Shown here piece by piece: positions 38,078 to 46,484 of a DNA stretch of 64,000 bases. This DNA comes from an uncultured Bacteroidota bacterium. GTDB taxonomy: Bacteria > Bacteroidota > Rhodothermia > Rhodothermales > Salinibacteraceae. Numbering within the stretch: the stretch's first letter is position 1; every line of letters begins with the position of its first letter. Under the pieces are notes generated by a model. That model did no database searches. It was not told where the DNA came from and was given only the letters and a program-made list of their open reading frames with translations. Position numbers and translations under genes: made by a program. The stretch spans positions 38,691-102,690 of the forward strand of contig CAJXLV010000008.1 of the NCBI GenBank assembly GCA_913056185.1, written 5' to 3'.

Positions 38078-39229
38078 TCAGCGAGGAATCGATGGCGCCG
38101 ACGACGCGGCTCCGGGGGCGGTATACAGATCTGTGCTTGTGTGGTAGGGAATGCGGAGGACCGCGCGCGTACCGTCGTCCAACGACTCCAGGGTGAGCGA
38201 CTGGTGGTCGCCGTAGAGCTCAGACAGTCGCGCCCGCACATTGCGCAGTCCCAGCCCGTCCTCCTGCGCCGCCGGAAGGCCCGGCCCATTGTCCGCCACC
38301 CACAGCACCAGCGCCTCGTCGTCTCGGTGGGCCCGCACCGCAATGCGTCCCACGCCGCGCACCTGGCTGGCCCCGTGCCGGATCGCATTTTCCACGAGGG
38401 GCTGCAAAATGAGGTTGGGCACCTGCGCGTCGCCCAGCGATGGGGGCACGTCCACCGCCGTATCGAGCCGCCCCTGAAACCGGATCGACTGGATCTCAAA
38501 GTAGTCGTCCAGAAAGGCGAGCTCCTCCGAAAGGGGCACCTCCTGGGGCGCCTCCTCGTCCAGCACGTGGCGCAGCAGCTCACTCAGGCGCGCAATCATG
38601 CGGCGCACCCCGCCCGGGTCGCGGTCCACGAGCGTGCTGATGGCGTGGAGGGTATTAAACAGAAAGTGCGGGTTGAGTTGCATGCGGAGGGCTTCCAGGC
38701 GCGCCTCCGTGAGCTGCGCCTCCAGCGCCTCGGTCTGCGCCTCCAGGCGCCGTGCCTCTTCCTGGCGGGCCTTCTGCTGGAAGTAATAGCTGCGGGCAAA
38801 GCCGGCCATGAGGATCACGAGATACACCGCCAACTCGTCGGTAAACCAGAAGCGACTCAGCGCCTGTACGAGGCCTGCAGAGCGTCCGCCAAGGCCCGCC
38901 GACACGGCGTCTTCGGTGAGGTCGACGGCAATGGCGGCCGTCAGTGCCATGGCGGTGTGCAGGAGGCCGTGGCGGAGCATGGTGGCGCGCTCCGTATCGG
39001 TGGGGGCCACCACCGGGCACGTTTCGGCGAACCAGAACACCAGCGGCGTGCACAGTGCCCACAGGCTGTACTCCACCAGCTCGGCCGCCGTGCGCCCCCA
39101 GTGCACCTCCGCGGAGGCATCGCCCAGGACGCTCTGCCCCACTGAAAGCAGCACCACCACGGCCCAAAAGGCCACGATGAGCCCTCCCTCCAGGCGGCTG
39201 GGAACTGGAAACGCCGAACGATCAGTCAT
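38078..39229 (-). CDS. LytS/YpdA-type sensor histidine kinase
   Basis: 383 residues; start ATG at 39229 (MTDRSAFPVPSRLEGGLIVA). Four or so membrane helices occupy the first 170 residues (GGLIVAFWAVVVLLSVGQSV, YSLWALCTPLVFWFAE, LLHTAMALTAAIAVDL, LAVYLVILMAGFARSYYF). A coiled-coil linker (RRLEAQTEALEAQLTEARLE) leads to the His_kinase domain with the phospho-acceptor in MQLNPHFLFNTLHAISTLVD, the EELAFLDDYFEIQSIRF block, N-box LILQPLVENAIRHGA and G-box LWVADNGPGLP. This is the membrane kinase class that pairs with LytTR regulators, and that partner gene follows directly. Confidence 0.95.
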   Translation of the reverse strand: MTDRSAFPVPSRLEGGLIVAFWAVVVLLSVGQSVLGDASAEVHWGRTAAELVEYSLWALCTPLVFWFAETCPVVAPTDTERATMLRHGLLHTAMALTAAIAVDLTEDAVSAGLGGRSAGLVQALSRFWFTDELAVYLVILMAGFARSYYFQQKARQEEARRLEAQTEALEAQLTEARLEALRMQLNPHFLFNTLHAISTLVDRDPGGVRRMIARLSELLRHVLDEEAPQEVPLSEELAFLDDYFEIQSIRFQGRLDTAVDVPPSLGDAQVPNLILQPLVENAIRHGASQVRGVGRIAVRAHRDDEALVLWVADNGPGLPAAQEDGLGLRNVRARLSELYGDHQSLTLESLDDGTRAVLRIPYHTSTDLYTAPGAASSAPSIPR

Positions 39230-39475
39230 TGGGACAAGACGGGACAAGGCGTGCCTGAGGGCCGCCCCGGCAAGGAGCACAGGGGCGGAACGGACTTCAT
39301 CAGATGCGGGCGGGCGGACGGAGATTCGGTGCGTTCTATGAAGTGCACCTGCACGTGATGGGGAGTACCGCCCGCGTCCCCGAAACGTTTGCTCGGTTGC
39401 GCGTTCAACGGCGCTACGGACCTGCCCACCGCCGTCCGGTCGCCTGCGTGTTTCTTTTCTCCGTTCCGTCGACCC

Positions 39476-40528
39476 ATGACCATCCCGGGCTGCCTGCGAG
39501 GGCAATGGCTCGTATTTCTGGCACTGCTGCTCGCCCTCCCTGGGTGCCTGCCCTACAGCTGCCAGCCGCAGGCCAACGAGGCCCTGTACCCCAGCGATTC
39601 GCTCTCCCGGCGCGTGGCGCAGCAGACCCCGGCCGACACCCTCGACTCCCTCTGGGCCACCACCGGCACGCAGGCGCATCCCCTCAAGCACCCGCGCACC
39701 GTTCGCTTCGGGCCCAAGGGCCGTCTGGCCGTGAGCGATGTGGAGCGCAACAGCCTGGTCCACTTCGGGCCGCAGGGGCGCCTGCGCGGGGAGACGGCGG
39801 GGCAGGGATTCCAGACGCCCTACCTCATCGGAACGCGGGGCGACACGCTCGTTGTGTTCAATGCCGGCTCCAACCGCATCGACTTCGTCGTGGACGGAGC
39901 GCGCGTGGCCGCCCGCTCCGTCTTCTACGAGCGCCCCGCCGCCGAAACCCTCGTCTACATGCTGGCCACGGACACGTCGCTCTACGCGAAGGTGCTGGGG
40001 CAAGACACGGAGTCGTTCATTGCGCGGCTGGACGCGGACGGAATGCCGACGGCGCGGGCGCCGCTTCGGGGGCCGTACTGGCGCTATGCCGGCTTCCTGC
40101 GGGCGTGGGACGATACGCTCGTCAGTCTGTCGGGCTTTCGGCCCGTGGTGGACGTTCTGCCCCCGGCCTTCCATGACGGCACTGCGCCGGACAGCCTCGC
40201 GCTGGTCGGGTTCGACTCGCCCATGCTGGAGCGCAGCTACGCCTTCGGGCAGGGCGAGGTCACGGAGGCCCCGCTCCTCACTCCCGCGGCCGCCCCCGCG
40301 GGCGATACGCTGTTCGTGCTCAACCTACGGCCCGGATGGGTCCAGATCGATGCGTACGACCGTCGCGGGCGGTTGCAGCGCCGCCTCGTGGAGCCGCGCG
40401 AGAGCACGCGCCCCAACTTCTACCCGCTCGACCTCGATGTTCACCGCACCGCGGAGGGCTACCGGTTTGCGATCACGCTTCGGTCGCCGGCGCCGCGCCT
40501 GGAGGTGTTTCGCTGGCAGCCCGAGTAG
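39476..40528 (+). CDS. beta-propeller-like lipoprotein
   Basis: 350 residues, start ATG at 39476 (MTIPGCLRGQWLVFLALLLA). The signal peptide ends in a lipobox (LALPGCLPYSC), so it should be a lipoprotein. The mature protein is a run of beta-rich repeats of NHL/6-bladed propeller style: KHPRTVRFGPKGRLAVSDVE, RNSLVHFGPQGRL, DTLVVFNAGSNRIDFVVDG and a late VQIDAYDRRGRLQRRLV. The blades carry the usual D-x-x-x-N/R-I-x-x-F pattern. No enzyme motif is seen. The fold suggests a binding or scaffolding role at the cell surface; the specific function is unknown. Convergent with the beta-barrel gene at 40583. Confidence 0.8.
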   Translation: MTIPGCLRGQWLVFLALLLALPGCLPYSCQPQANEALYPSDSLSRRVAQQTPADTLDSLWATTGTQAHPLKHPRTVRFGPKGRLAVSDVERNSLVHFGPQGRLRGETAGQGFQTPYLIGTRGDTLVVFNAGSNRIDFVVDGARVAARSVFYERPAAETLVYMLATDTSLYAKVLGQDTESFIARLDADGMPTARAPLRGPYWRYAGFLRAWDDTLVSLSGFRPVVDVLPPAFHDGTAPDSLALVGFDSPMLERSYAFGQGEVTEAPLLTPAAAPAGDTLFVLNLRPGWVQIDAYDRRGRLQRRLVEPRESTRPNFYPLDLDVHRTAEGYRFAITLRSPAPRLEVFRWQPE

Positions 40529-40582
40529 GGCACGCGGGGCGAAGGGCGAGCGCGCGTCGCTCCGCACGCCCGGCTCCACCGC

Positions 40583-41074
40583 TCAAAGGTAGTAGCGCAG
40601 GCCCAGGCCGCCACCAATGTCCGGCTCCGTCTCGCGCACCAGCTCAAAGCGAGGGGTGACCTGCAGGTACAGCTCAAAGTGCTCCGCCAGCAGAATGTCG
40701 ATCCCCACCGTGCCACTCACCCCAAGGCCGGCCTCCGATCCGCCGTCGTCGTAGACGCCGACGTACGCCCCCGGCCCGATGAACCACTGCACCGGCTGCT
40801 CCACAGTGTCCTCCACCTCGTCGACCCGAAGCGGCTGCGCAAACAGAACGCGGCCGTTGAGAAAGACGAAGTTGTCGAAGCTCCAGGCTGCCAGGACGTC
40901 GTAGGCGGGCTGGCCCTCCGGGGTGTAAAACTTGAGGCTCACCCCTGAGGGCTCCCCGGCCTGCACGCCGAGGCCGACGGCTCCGGGCGCACGCTGTGCC
41001 TGGGCTGTGAGCGGCACTGCACCGAGGCCGACAAGAAGTAGGAGGACAACTGCAGGACGCACGTGGGAGAACAT
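40583..41074 (-). CDS. small outer-membrane beta-barrel protein
   Basis: 163 residues. A signal peptide (VVLLLLVGLGAVPLTAQA) is followed by about eight amphipathic strands (VGLGVQAGEPSGVSLKFYT, AYDVLAAWSFDNFVFLNGRV, WFIGPGAYVGVYDD, LGVSGTVGIDILL, FELYLQVTPRFELV) and it ends ...GGGLGLRYYL, with a terminal aromatic-Leu as expected for Bam substrates. This is the OmpA/OmpW-like 8-stranded size class. No ligand or partner can be inferred. Confidence 0.85.
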   Translation of the reverse strand: MFSHVRPAVVLLLLVGLGAVPLTAQAQRAPGAVGLGVQAGEPSGVSLKFYTPEGQPAYDVLAAWSFDNFVFLNGRVLFAQPLRVDEVEDTVEQPVQWFIGPGAYVGVYDDGGSEAGLGVSGTVGIDILLAEHFELYLQVTPRFELVRETEPDIGGGLGLRYYL

Positions 41075-41570
41075 GGTGGTATGAAGAAAAAGGAGAAGGG
41101 GTGACGAGATGAGCGACGGGAAGAGGACACGAGGGGGGAAGATATTGCCTCACGGCGCCCCGAACAAGCCCATGAAAACGGCGCTCGGAATGACGGAAGC
41201 GCCCTGGACGAGAGCGTCCTGGACGAGAGCGCGCTGGCAGGGACGAACGAACGCGCCCGGACGTCGACGAGCGCGGCCCCGGCCAGACCGATCTGTTTCG
41301 TCCCGTACTGTTGCGGGTCAAATGTACAGCCCCTTCCACGAACGCCGACGCATCTGGTGTCCCACGTTCGCAAAAGAAACGCCGAAAAGCCCAGCTTGTC
41401 GCCGATCGGGGGGCCGGAGGCGCGGAAGCCGCGGCAGGCGTTGATTACAGGATTGGGGCAGATTCTCCGGCGGCGCCCCTGCCGCAGGGAGGAACAGCAG
41501 CGGGGGGGATGCGGTGCCATCCCCGCCTTTTGTACTGGTTGCTGCTCTTCTGCACGCGCTCCCCGCTGCC
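41075..41570. other. intergenic region between divergent genes, with 15 bp repeat pair
   Basis: About 500 bases between the beta-barrel gene and the AAA+ gene. It contains two copies of cctggacgagagcgt/c (41203-41232). The AAA+ frame extends only to 41514. No other ORF with native composition and no RNA signature was seen. Confidence 0.45.
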
Positions 41571-43118
41571 ATGGCCCTCACCGACCTCTCCACACTCGGC
41601 GCACTGAAAGATGCCGACTACCAAGTCCGCTCCGTTAAAGACGAGATGCGGGCCAATCTGATGGCAAAGCTCCGTGCCGGCGAAGACATTTTTCCCGGCA
41701 TCCTCGGCTACGAACAGACCGTCATTCCCCAGCTCCAAAACGCCATCCTGGCCAAGCACGACATCATCCTGCTGGGGCTGCGCGGACAGGCCAAGAGCCG
41801 CCTCATCCGCATGCTGCCACGCCTGCTCGACGACCACATCCCGGTCATTGCGGACACGCCCCTCAACGAAGACCCGTTCCATCCCGTCACCACGCAGGGG
41901 CGCGAAATTGTCGAAAAGCACGGCGACGACACGCCCATCGAGTGGCTCCCGCGGGAGGCGCGCTACGGGGAAAAGCTGGCCACGCCCGATACCACGATTG
42001 CCGACCTCATCGGCGACATCGACCCCATCAAGGCCGCCAACGAGCGGCTCACCTACGCCGACGAGGAGGTCATCCACTTCGGCATCATCCCGCGCACGAA
42101 TCGCGGCATCTTTGCGATCAACGAGCTGCCGGACCTGCAGCCGCGCATTCAGGTGGGCCTCTTCAACATCATGGAGGAGCAAGACATCCAGATCCGCGGG
42201 TTCAACGTGCGCTTCCCGCTCGACGTGATGATGGTCTTCTCCGCCAACCCGGAGGACTACACCAGCCGCGGCAACCTGGTGACGCCGCTGAAGGACCGCA
42301 TCGACAGCCAGATCACGACCCACTACCCGAAGACGATCGAGACGGGGATCAGCATCACCGACCAGGAGGCGTGGCAGGACCGGGCCGACGGGGAGGCGGC
42401 GGTGGACGTGCACATCCCGCAGTTCTTCCGGGAGATCATCGAACAGGTGGCGTTTGAGGCCCGCGAGAGCGAGTACATCGACCAGACCTCCGGCGTCTCG
42501 GTCCGCGTGACGCGGGCGGCCCTGGAGGCGCTCATCTCCGCGGCCGAGCGGCGGGCGCTCCTCAACGCCGAGGACGAGACGACTGTCCGCATCAGCGATC
42601 TGATGCACGTGGCGCCGGCCATTACCGGGAAGGTGGAGCTGGTCTACGAGGGGGAGCAGGAGGGCGCCGAGGAGGTGGCCCTCACGCTCATTGGGCGGGC
42701 CGTGCGGGCTCGCTTCAACGACTACTTCCCCAATCCCAGCGACAAGGAGGACGGCCGCCCCCAGTACAAAGACGTGCTCAACTGGTTCTCGCAGGGCCAC
42801 ACGGTGGACCTTGGCCAGGACATGAGTGACACGGCCTACGCCGACACGCTGGGCCGCGTCGACGGTCTCCAGGCGCTCGTAGAAGAGCACCTCTCGCCGG
42901 AGACCGCCGCAGAAACCCGGGTCGGGATGGAGTTTGTCGTCGAGGCGCTCCACCAGCACTCGCTCGTCGGCAAGGAGGTCGCGGACGGCGGGCAAACCTA
43001 CGACGACATCATGGGCTCGATGCTCTCCTCCATTGGCGACGGCGGCGTGCCGGGCGACTACGATGAGGACGACTTCAACGACGATGACGACGACGATCCG
43101 CTGAGCCGGTATCGGTAG
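41571..43118 (+). CDS. magnesium-chelatase/MoxR-like AAA+ ATPase
   Basis: 515 residues; start ATG at 41571 (MALTDLSTLGALKDADYQVR). An AAA+ ATPase of the BchI/MoxR-like group. The P-loop reads LLGLRGQAKSRLIRML, a G-x-x-G-x-A-K-S variant without the Gly normally before Lys. The Walker B-like strand is GIFAINELPDLQPRIQVGLF, followed by an Asn-type sensor 1 (VMMVFSANPEDYTSRGNLVT) and PLKDRIDSQ. A helical C-terminal region ends in an acidic tail (DYDEDDFNDDDDDD). Family members usually work with a VWA-domain protein encoded next door; here the next gene is an acetyltransferase and no VWA gene is in the window. Function unknown. Confidence 0.88.
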   Translation: MALTDLSTLGALKDADYQVRSVKDEMRANLMAKLRAGEDIFPGILGYEQTVIPQLQNAILAKHDIILLGLRGQAKSRLIRMLPRLLDDHIPVIADTPLNEDPFHPVTTQGREIVEKHGDDTPIEWLPREARYGEKLATPDTTIADLIGDIDPIKAANERLTYADEEVIHFGIIPRTNRGIFAINELPDLQPRIQVGLFNIMEEQDIQIRGFNVRFPLDVMMVFSANPEDYTSRGNLVTPLKDRIDSQITTHYPKTIETGISITDQEAWQDRADGEAAVDVHIPQFFREIIEQVAFEARESEYIDQTSGVSVRVTRAALEALISAAERRALLNAEDETTVRISDLMHVAPAITGKVELVYEGEQEGAEEVALTLIGRAVRARFNDYFPNPSDKEDGRPQYKDVLNWFSQGHTVDLGQDMSDTAYADTLGRVDGLQALVEEHLSPETAAETRVGMEFVVEALHQHSLVGKEVADGGQTYDDIMGSMLSSIGDGGVPGDYDEDDFNDDDDDDPLSRYR

Positions 43119-43156
43119 GGCGTTGAAGGAGAGACGGTTGGAAGGTTGTCAAGCTG

Positions 43157-43672
43157 ATGGACGATTCACCGATGGTATCGATTCGCACGGCGACGCCCGA
43201 CGACGCGAAGACGCTTGTGGACCTGATTTTGGAGCTCGCCGCCTTCGAGCAGCTCATGGACCGCGCCGAGCCCAGCGTGGAGCTGCTGGAGCAGCACCTG
43301 GCCGAGGAGGCCCTTACGGGGTGCGAGGCGCTCCTCGCCGAAACGGAGCGCGGCACCGCGGTCGGCTTTGCGCTGTTCTTCCACAACTACTCCACGTTCC
43401 AGACCAACGTGGGGCTTCATCTGGAGGACCTCTTCGTGAAGCCGACGTACCGAGGGGAAGGCATCGGGGGAGCCCTCGTCCGGCGTGTGGCCCGCATCGC
43501 AGAGGAGCGCGGCTGCCGCCGCATCGACCTGGCCGTGCTGGACTGGAACGACGAGGCCATTGCGTTCTACGACGCCCTCGGCGCCGAGCCGCTCGACGAC
43601 TGGACGACCCTGCGGCTGGACGAGGACGCGATTGAGGAGGCGGCGACGGCGGCCCCCCCGGCAGCGGCGTGA
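43157..43672 (+). CDS. GNAT acetyltransferase, SSAT (diamine acetyltransferase)-like
   Basis: 171 residues, single GNAT domain. The region LEDLFVKPTYRGEGIGGALV (acetyl-CoA-binding motif A, R-x-x-G-x-G) and LAVLDWNDEAIAFYDALGAE closely follow spermidine/spermine acetyltransferase, as does FFHNYSTFQTNVGLHLED before it. Family knowledge: such enzymes acetylate polyamines, thialysine or related amines. The start may be ATG 43157 or the second Met six codons later. An Ala/Glu-rich C-terminal tail is extra. It follows the AAA+ gene by 38 bases, so the two may be co-transcribed. Confidence 0.9.
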   Translation: MDDSPMVSIRTATPDDAKTLVDLILELAAFEQLMDRAEPSVELLEQHLAEEALTGCEALLAETERGTAVGFALFFHNYSTFQTNVGLHLEDLFVKPTYRGEGIGGALVRRVARIAEERGCRRIDLAVLDWNDEAIAFYDALGAEPLDDWTTLRLDEDAIEEAATAAPPAAA

Positions 43673-43739
43673 CGGCCTCCGGCGGACGACCCTGAACAGT
43701 GCAACGCCTTGTCCCTTCGCGTAGTTTGACCCCGCCCTT

Positions 43740-44501
43740 GTGACGACCCTCGCGCTCATCCCCGCCTTCAACGAATCCCGGGCCATCGGCCAGGTCGTCA
43801 GCGACATTCCCGGCTGGCTGGTCGACGAGGTGGTGGTCGTCAACAATGCCTCCACCGACGCAACCGAGGCCACGGCCCGCGCCGCCGGGGCCACCGTGGT
43901 CACCGAAGAGCAGCGCGGCTACGGCGCTGCGTGCCTCCGCGGCCTCGCGTACGCAACGACGAAAGACCCCGACGTGGTCGTCTTCCTGGACGGCGACTAC
44001 AGCGACCACCCGGACGAGATGCCCCGCCTCGTGGAGCCCATCGCCGCGGACGCGGCCGACTTCGTCGTGGGCTCTCGCCTCCGGGGCGAGGCCGAGCCGG
44101 GCGCGCTCCTTCCGCAGGCGCGGGTGGGCAACCGACTGGCCTGCACGCTCATGGCCCAGATCTGGGGCGCCGCGTACACCGACCTCGGGCCCTTCCGCGC
44201 CATCCGCTTCTGCGACCTGCGCGCCCTCGACATGCAGGACGACACGTTCGGGTGGACCATCGAAATGCAGATCAAGGCCTGGGAGGCCGGGCTCCGCACC
44301 GACGAGGTGCCGGTGTCGTATCGCCGCGGCATCGGGCCGTCGAAGATTACGGGCACCCTCTCCGGCACCGTCCAGGCCTCCGCCAAAATTCTCTGGACCA
44401 TTGGGCGCATGGCCGCCACCCGTGCCCGCCGAGCGCCGCGGCTGCGCACTCGGGTGCAGCGGTGCCGCACGGGCAGGCCGGGGCCGGTGTCTTTTTCCTG
44501 A
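43740..44501 (+). CDS. family 2 glycosyltransferase
   Basis: 253 residues, starting with GTG at 43740 (read as MTTLALIPAFNESRAIGQVV). GT-A fold blocks: ALIPAFNES, VDEVVVVNNASTDATEATAR, TEEQRGYGAACLRGLAYATT and the metal-binding D-x-D in VVFLDGDYSDHPDEMPRLVE, then VVGSRLRGEAEPGALLPQAR and RTDEVPVSYRRGIGPSKITG. The pattern is that of the dolichyl-phosphate mannose/glucose synthase-like group. There is no membrane segment. It likely builds polyprenyl-phosphate sugars or surface glycans; the acceptor is unknown. ilvE follows 95 bases later. Confidence 0.9.
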   Translation: MTTLALIPAFNESRAIGQVVSDIPGWLVDEVVVVNNASTDATEATARAAGATVVTEEQRGYGAACLRGLAYATTKDPDVVVFLDGDYSDHPDEMPRLVEPIAADAADFVVGSRLRGEAEPGALLPQARVGNRLACTLMAQIWGAAYTDLGPFRAIRFCDLRALDMQDDTFGWTIEMQIKAWEAGLRTDEVPVSYRRGIGPSKITGTLSGTVQASAKILWTIGRMAATRARRAPRLRTRVQRCRTGRPGPVSFS

Positions 44502-44596
44502 GTCCCGCCTGCCCCCATCGGCCCTGCCCGAATCTTTCCATCCGGCGTCTCGTTTCTGTTGCTGATTCACACCCCTCCTGTTGACCCTCTCCCCCC

Positions 44597-45529
44597 ATGG
44601 CGCCCGACATCTGGCACAACGGCGAGTTTGTCGCCCACGACGACGCCCAAATCCACGTCCTTTCCCACGTCATTCACTACGGCTCGTCCGTCTTCGAGGG
44701 CATCCGGTGCTACGACACCGACGAGGGCCCGGCGGTCTTTCGCCTGGAGGAGCACATGCAGCGCCTCCTCGACTCCGCCAAGGTGTACCGGATGGACCTT
44801 CCGTACGCCCTCGACGAGCTGAACCAGGCCGTTGTCGACACCATCGAGCGCAGCGGGCTGCGTGAGTGTTACATCCGGCCGGTGGCGCTCCGCGGGAAGG
44901 GGCCGATGGGCGTGAATCCCCTCGACAACCCGGTAGAGACCTTCATTGCGGTTTGGGAGTGGGGGGAGTATTTGGGCGAAGAGGCCCTCGAACAGGGCGT
45001 CGACGTGGAGGTGGCGAACTGGAACCGCATGGCGCCCAACACCTTCCCCGCGATGGCAAAAGCGGGCGGGAATTACCTGAACGCCTCCCTCGTGAAGATG
45101 AACGCCCTCAAGAACGGCAAGATGGAGGGCATCATGCTGAGCACCGACGGCTACGTGGCCGAGGGCAGCGGTGAAAACCTCTTTGTGGTGAAAAACGGCA
45201 CCTTGTACACCGCGCCCACGGGCCTGTCCATCCTGCCCGGCATTACGCGGGCCTCCATCATCGCGCTGGCCGAGGAGCGCGGCTACGCGGTGGAGGAAAC
45301 GAAAATTCCGCGGGAGGCGCTCTACACGGCCGACGAGCTCTTCTTTACCGGCACGGCTGCGGAGGTCACGCCCATCCGCACGGTCGACGACTACACGATC
45401 GGCTCTGGCGCGCGCGGGCCCGTTACGAAAGAGATCCAGGACGCCTTCTTCGAGGTCGTTGAGAAGGGGCACGATCCACACGACTGGCTCACGTTCGTGG
45501 ACGTGCCGGAAGCGGAGATGACTTCCTGA
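44597..45529 (+). CDS. ilvE: branched-chain amino acid aminotransferase
   Basis: Transfers the amino group between Leu/Ile/Val and 2-oxoglutarate with PLP. 310 residues, a typical length. Class IV aminotransferase blocks: SHVIHYGSSVFEGIRCYDT, CYIRPVALRGKGPMGVNP, the PLP-binding Lys in AKAGGNYLNASLVKMNALKN, STDGYVAEGSGENLFVVKNG, LPGITRASIIALAEERGY and LFFTGTAAEVTPIRTVDD. These favour IlvE over D-amino-acid transaminase. No other ilv or leu genes are adjacent. Confidence 0.96.
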   Translation: MAPDIWHNGEFVAHDDAQIHVLSHVIHYGSSVFEGIRCYDTDEGPAVFRLEEHMQRLLDSAKVYRMDLPYALDELNQAVVDTIERSGLRECYIRPVALRGKGPMGVNPLDNPVETFIAVWEWGEYLGEEALEQGVDVEVANWNRMAPNTFPAMAKAGGNYLNASLVKMNALKNGKMEGIMLSTDGYVAEGSGENLFVVKNGTLYTAPTGLSILPGITRASIIALAEERGYAVEETKIPREALYTADELFFTGTAAEVTPIRTVDDYTIGSGARGPVTKEIQDAFFEVVEKGHDPHDWLTFVDVPEAEMTS

Positions 45530-45558
45530 GGATGCGCACCGGAGCGGCCTGAAGTTCG

Positions 45559-46341
45559 TCACTCCATCACGCCATCGGCTTCCGCCATGCGGGGGTCGTC
45601 CTGGATCCAGGTCGTGAGTCCCTGCGTCGCCACGTAGAAGAGGGGCGTATCCAGCGCCGCGATGCCGATCTTAAAGAGGTACTGGCCAAAGACGATGCCC
45701 TCCCACGTTTCGTAGCCGAGGGGCGTCGTCGCCGGGTTGCCGTCCACCTGCGGCCACACCACCAGCGCAATGGTGACCACCATCACCGTGTCCACCAGCT
45801 GGCTGAAGAACGTCGAGCCGTTGTTGCGGAGCCACATGTACTTGCCGTCCGTCAGGCGGCGCCAGAACTCAAAAATTTGCACATCCACGAACTGGGAGGC
45901 CAGGTACGCAATCATGGAGCCGAAGACCACGCCCGGGAGCAGCCCAAAGACGATGTTGAACGACTCGGCGTCCACGGGCGACTGCTGATAGGTAGGCGCG
46001 GCGTTGGCAATCCACACCACGAGTGTAATGAACACGCTCACCACGAAGCCGGCAAAGACGACGGAGTTGGCTCGTTTGCGGCCGTAGATCTCCGAGATGA
46101 GGTCCGTGGCCAAGAAGGTGACCGGGTACGCAATGATGCCTGCGGAGAGCTCTTGGCCGAAGAGGACGAAGAACTTGCCGGCGATCGCATTGGTGATGAC
46201 GAGAGCCCCGATGAAGACGGCGGCCAGGACCGTAAAGGCGCGCTCGGCACGAGAGGGCGTGGCGCTGCGCAGGTGGTCCAGGTTGTGACCAGGGAGGGTG
46301 GCGTCGCGCTCGGGGGCGGTGGTGGGCTCGGGGGCAGGCAC
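45559..46341 (-). CDS. yhhQ: queuosine precursor transporter (YhhQ/VUT family)
   Basis: An integral membrane protein that imports queuosine precursors. Start taken as GTG 46341 (VPAPEPTTAPERDATLPGHN), 33 bases downstream of a TACAAT box near 46374-46369 on the minus strand; the frame is open to ATG 46485, but that part is built from a 15 bp DNA repeat. Six membrane helices: FTVLAAVFIGALVITNAIAG, GIIAYPVTFLATDLISEIYG with the family signature around RKRANSVVFAGFVVSVFITL, FGLLPGVVFGSMIAYLASQF, FFSQLVDTVMVVTIALVVWP and the final FKIGIAALDTPLFYVATQGL. Convergent with ilvE; tgt is not in the window. Confidence 0.88.
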   Translation of the reverse strand: MPAPEPTTAPERDATLPGHNLDHLRSATPSRAERAFTVLAAVFIGALVITNAIAGKFFVLFGQELSAGIIAYPVTFLATDLISEIYGRKRANSVVFAGFVVSVFITLVVWIANAAPTYQQSPVDAESFNIVFGLLPGVVFGSMIAYLASQFVDVQIFEFWRRLTDGKYMWLRNNGSTFFSQLVDTVMVVTIALVVWPQVDGNPATTPLGYETWEGIVFGQYLFKIGIAALDTPLFYVATQGLTTWIQDDPRMAEADGVME

Positions 46342-46445
46342 GCGCGGGAAGGGGTCGATGGAAAGAAGAAGATTGTACCTCCACGGCAGACCCCTGCGGG
46401 TCGTTTCTGTCCAGGAAAGATCGTAACGACCGCGCACTGATCGGG

Positions 46446-46484
46446 CTGTCAGCGATAAGGCCGTCAGCGATAAGGCCGTTAGCA
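46446..46484. repeat. 15 bp tandem repeat after the helicase-exonuclease gene
   Basis: Units ctgtcagcgataagg (46446), ccgtcagcgataagg (46461) and a partial ccgttagcat. The last copy includes the minus-strand stop at 46479-46481 of the helicase gene. Confidence 0.8.
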
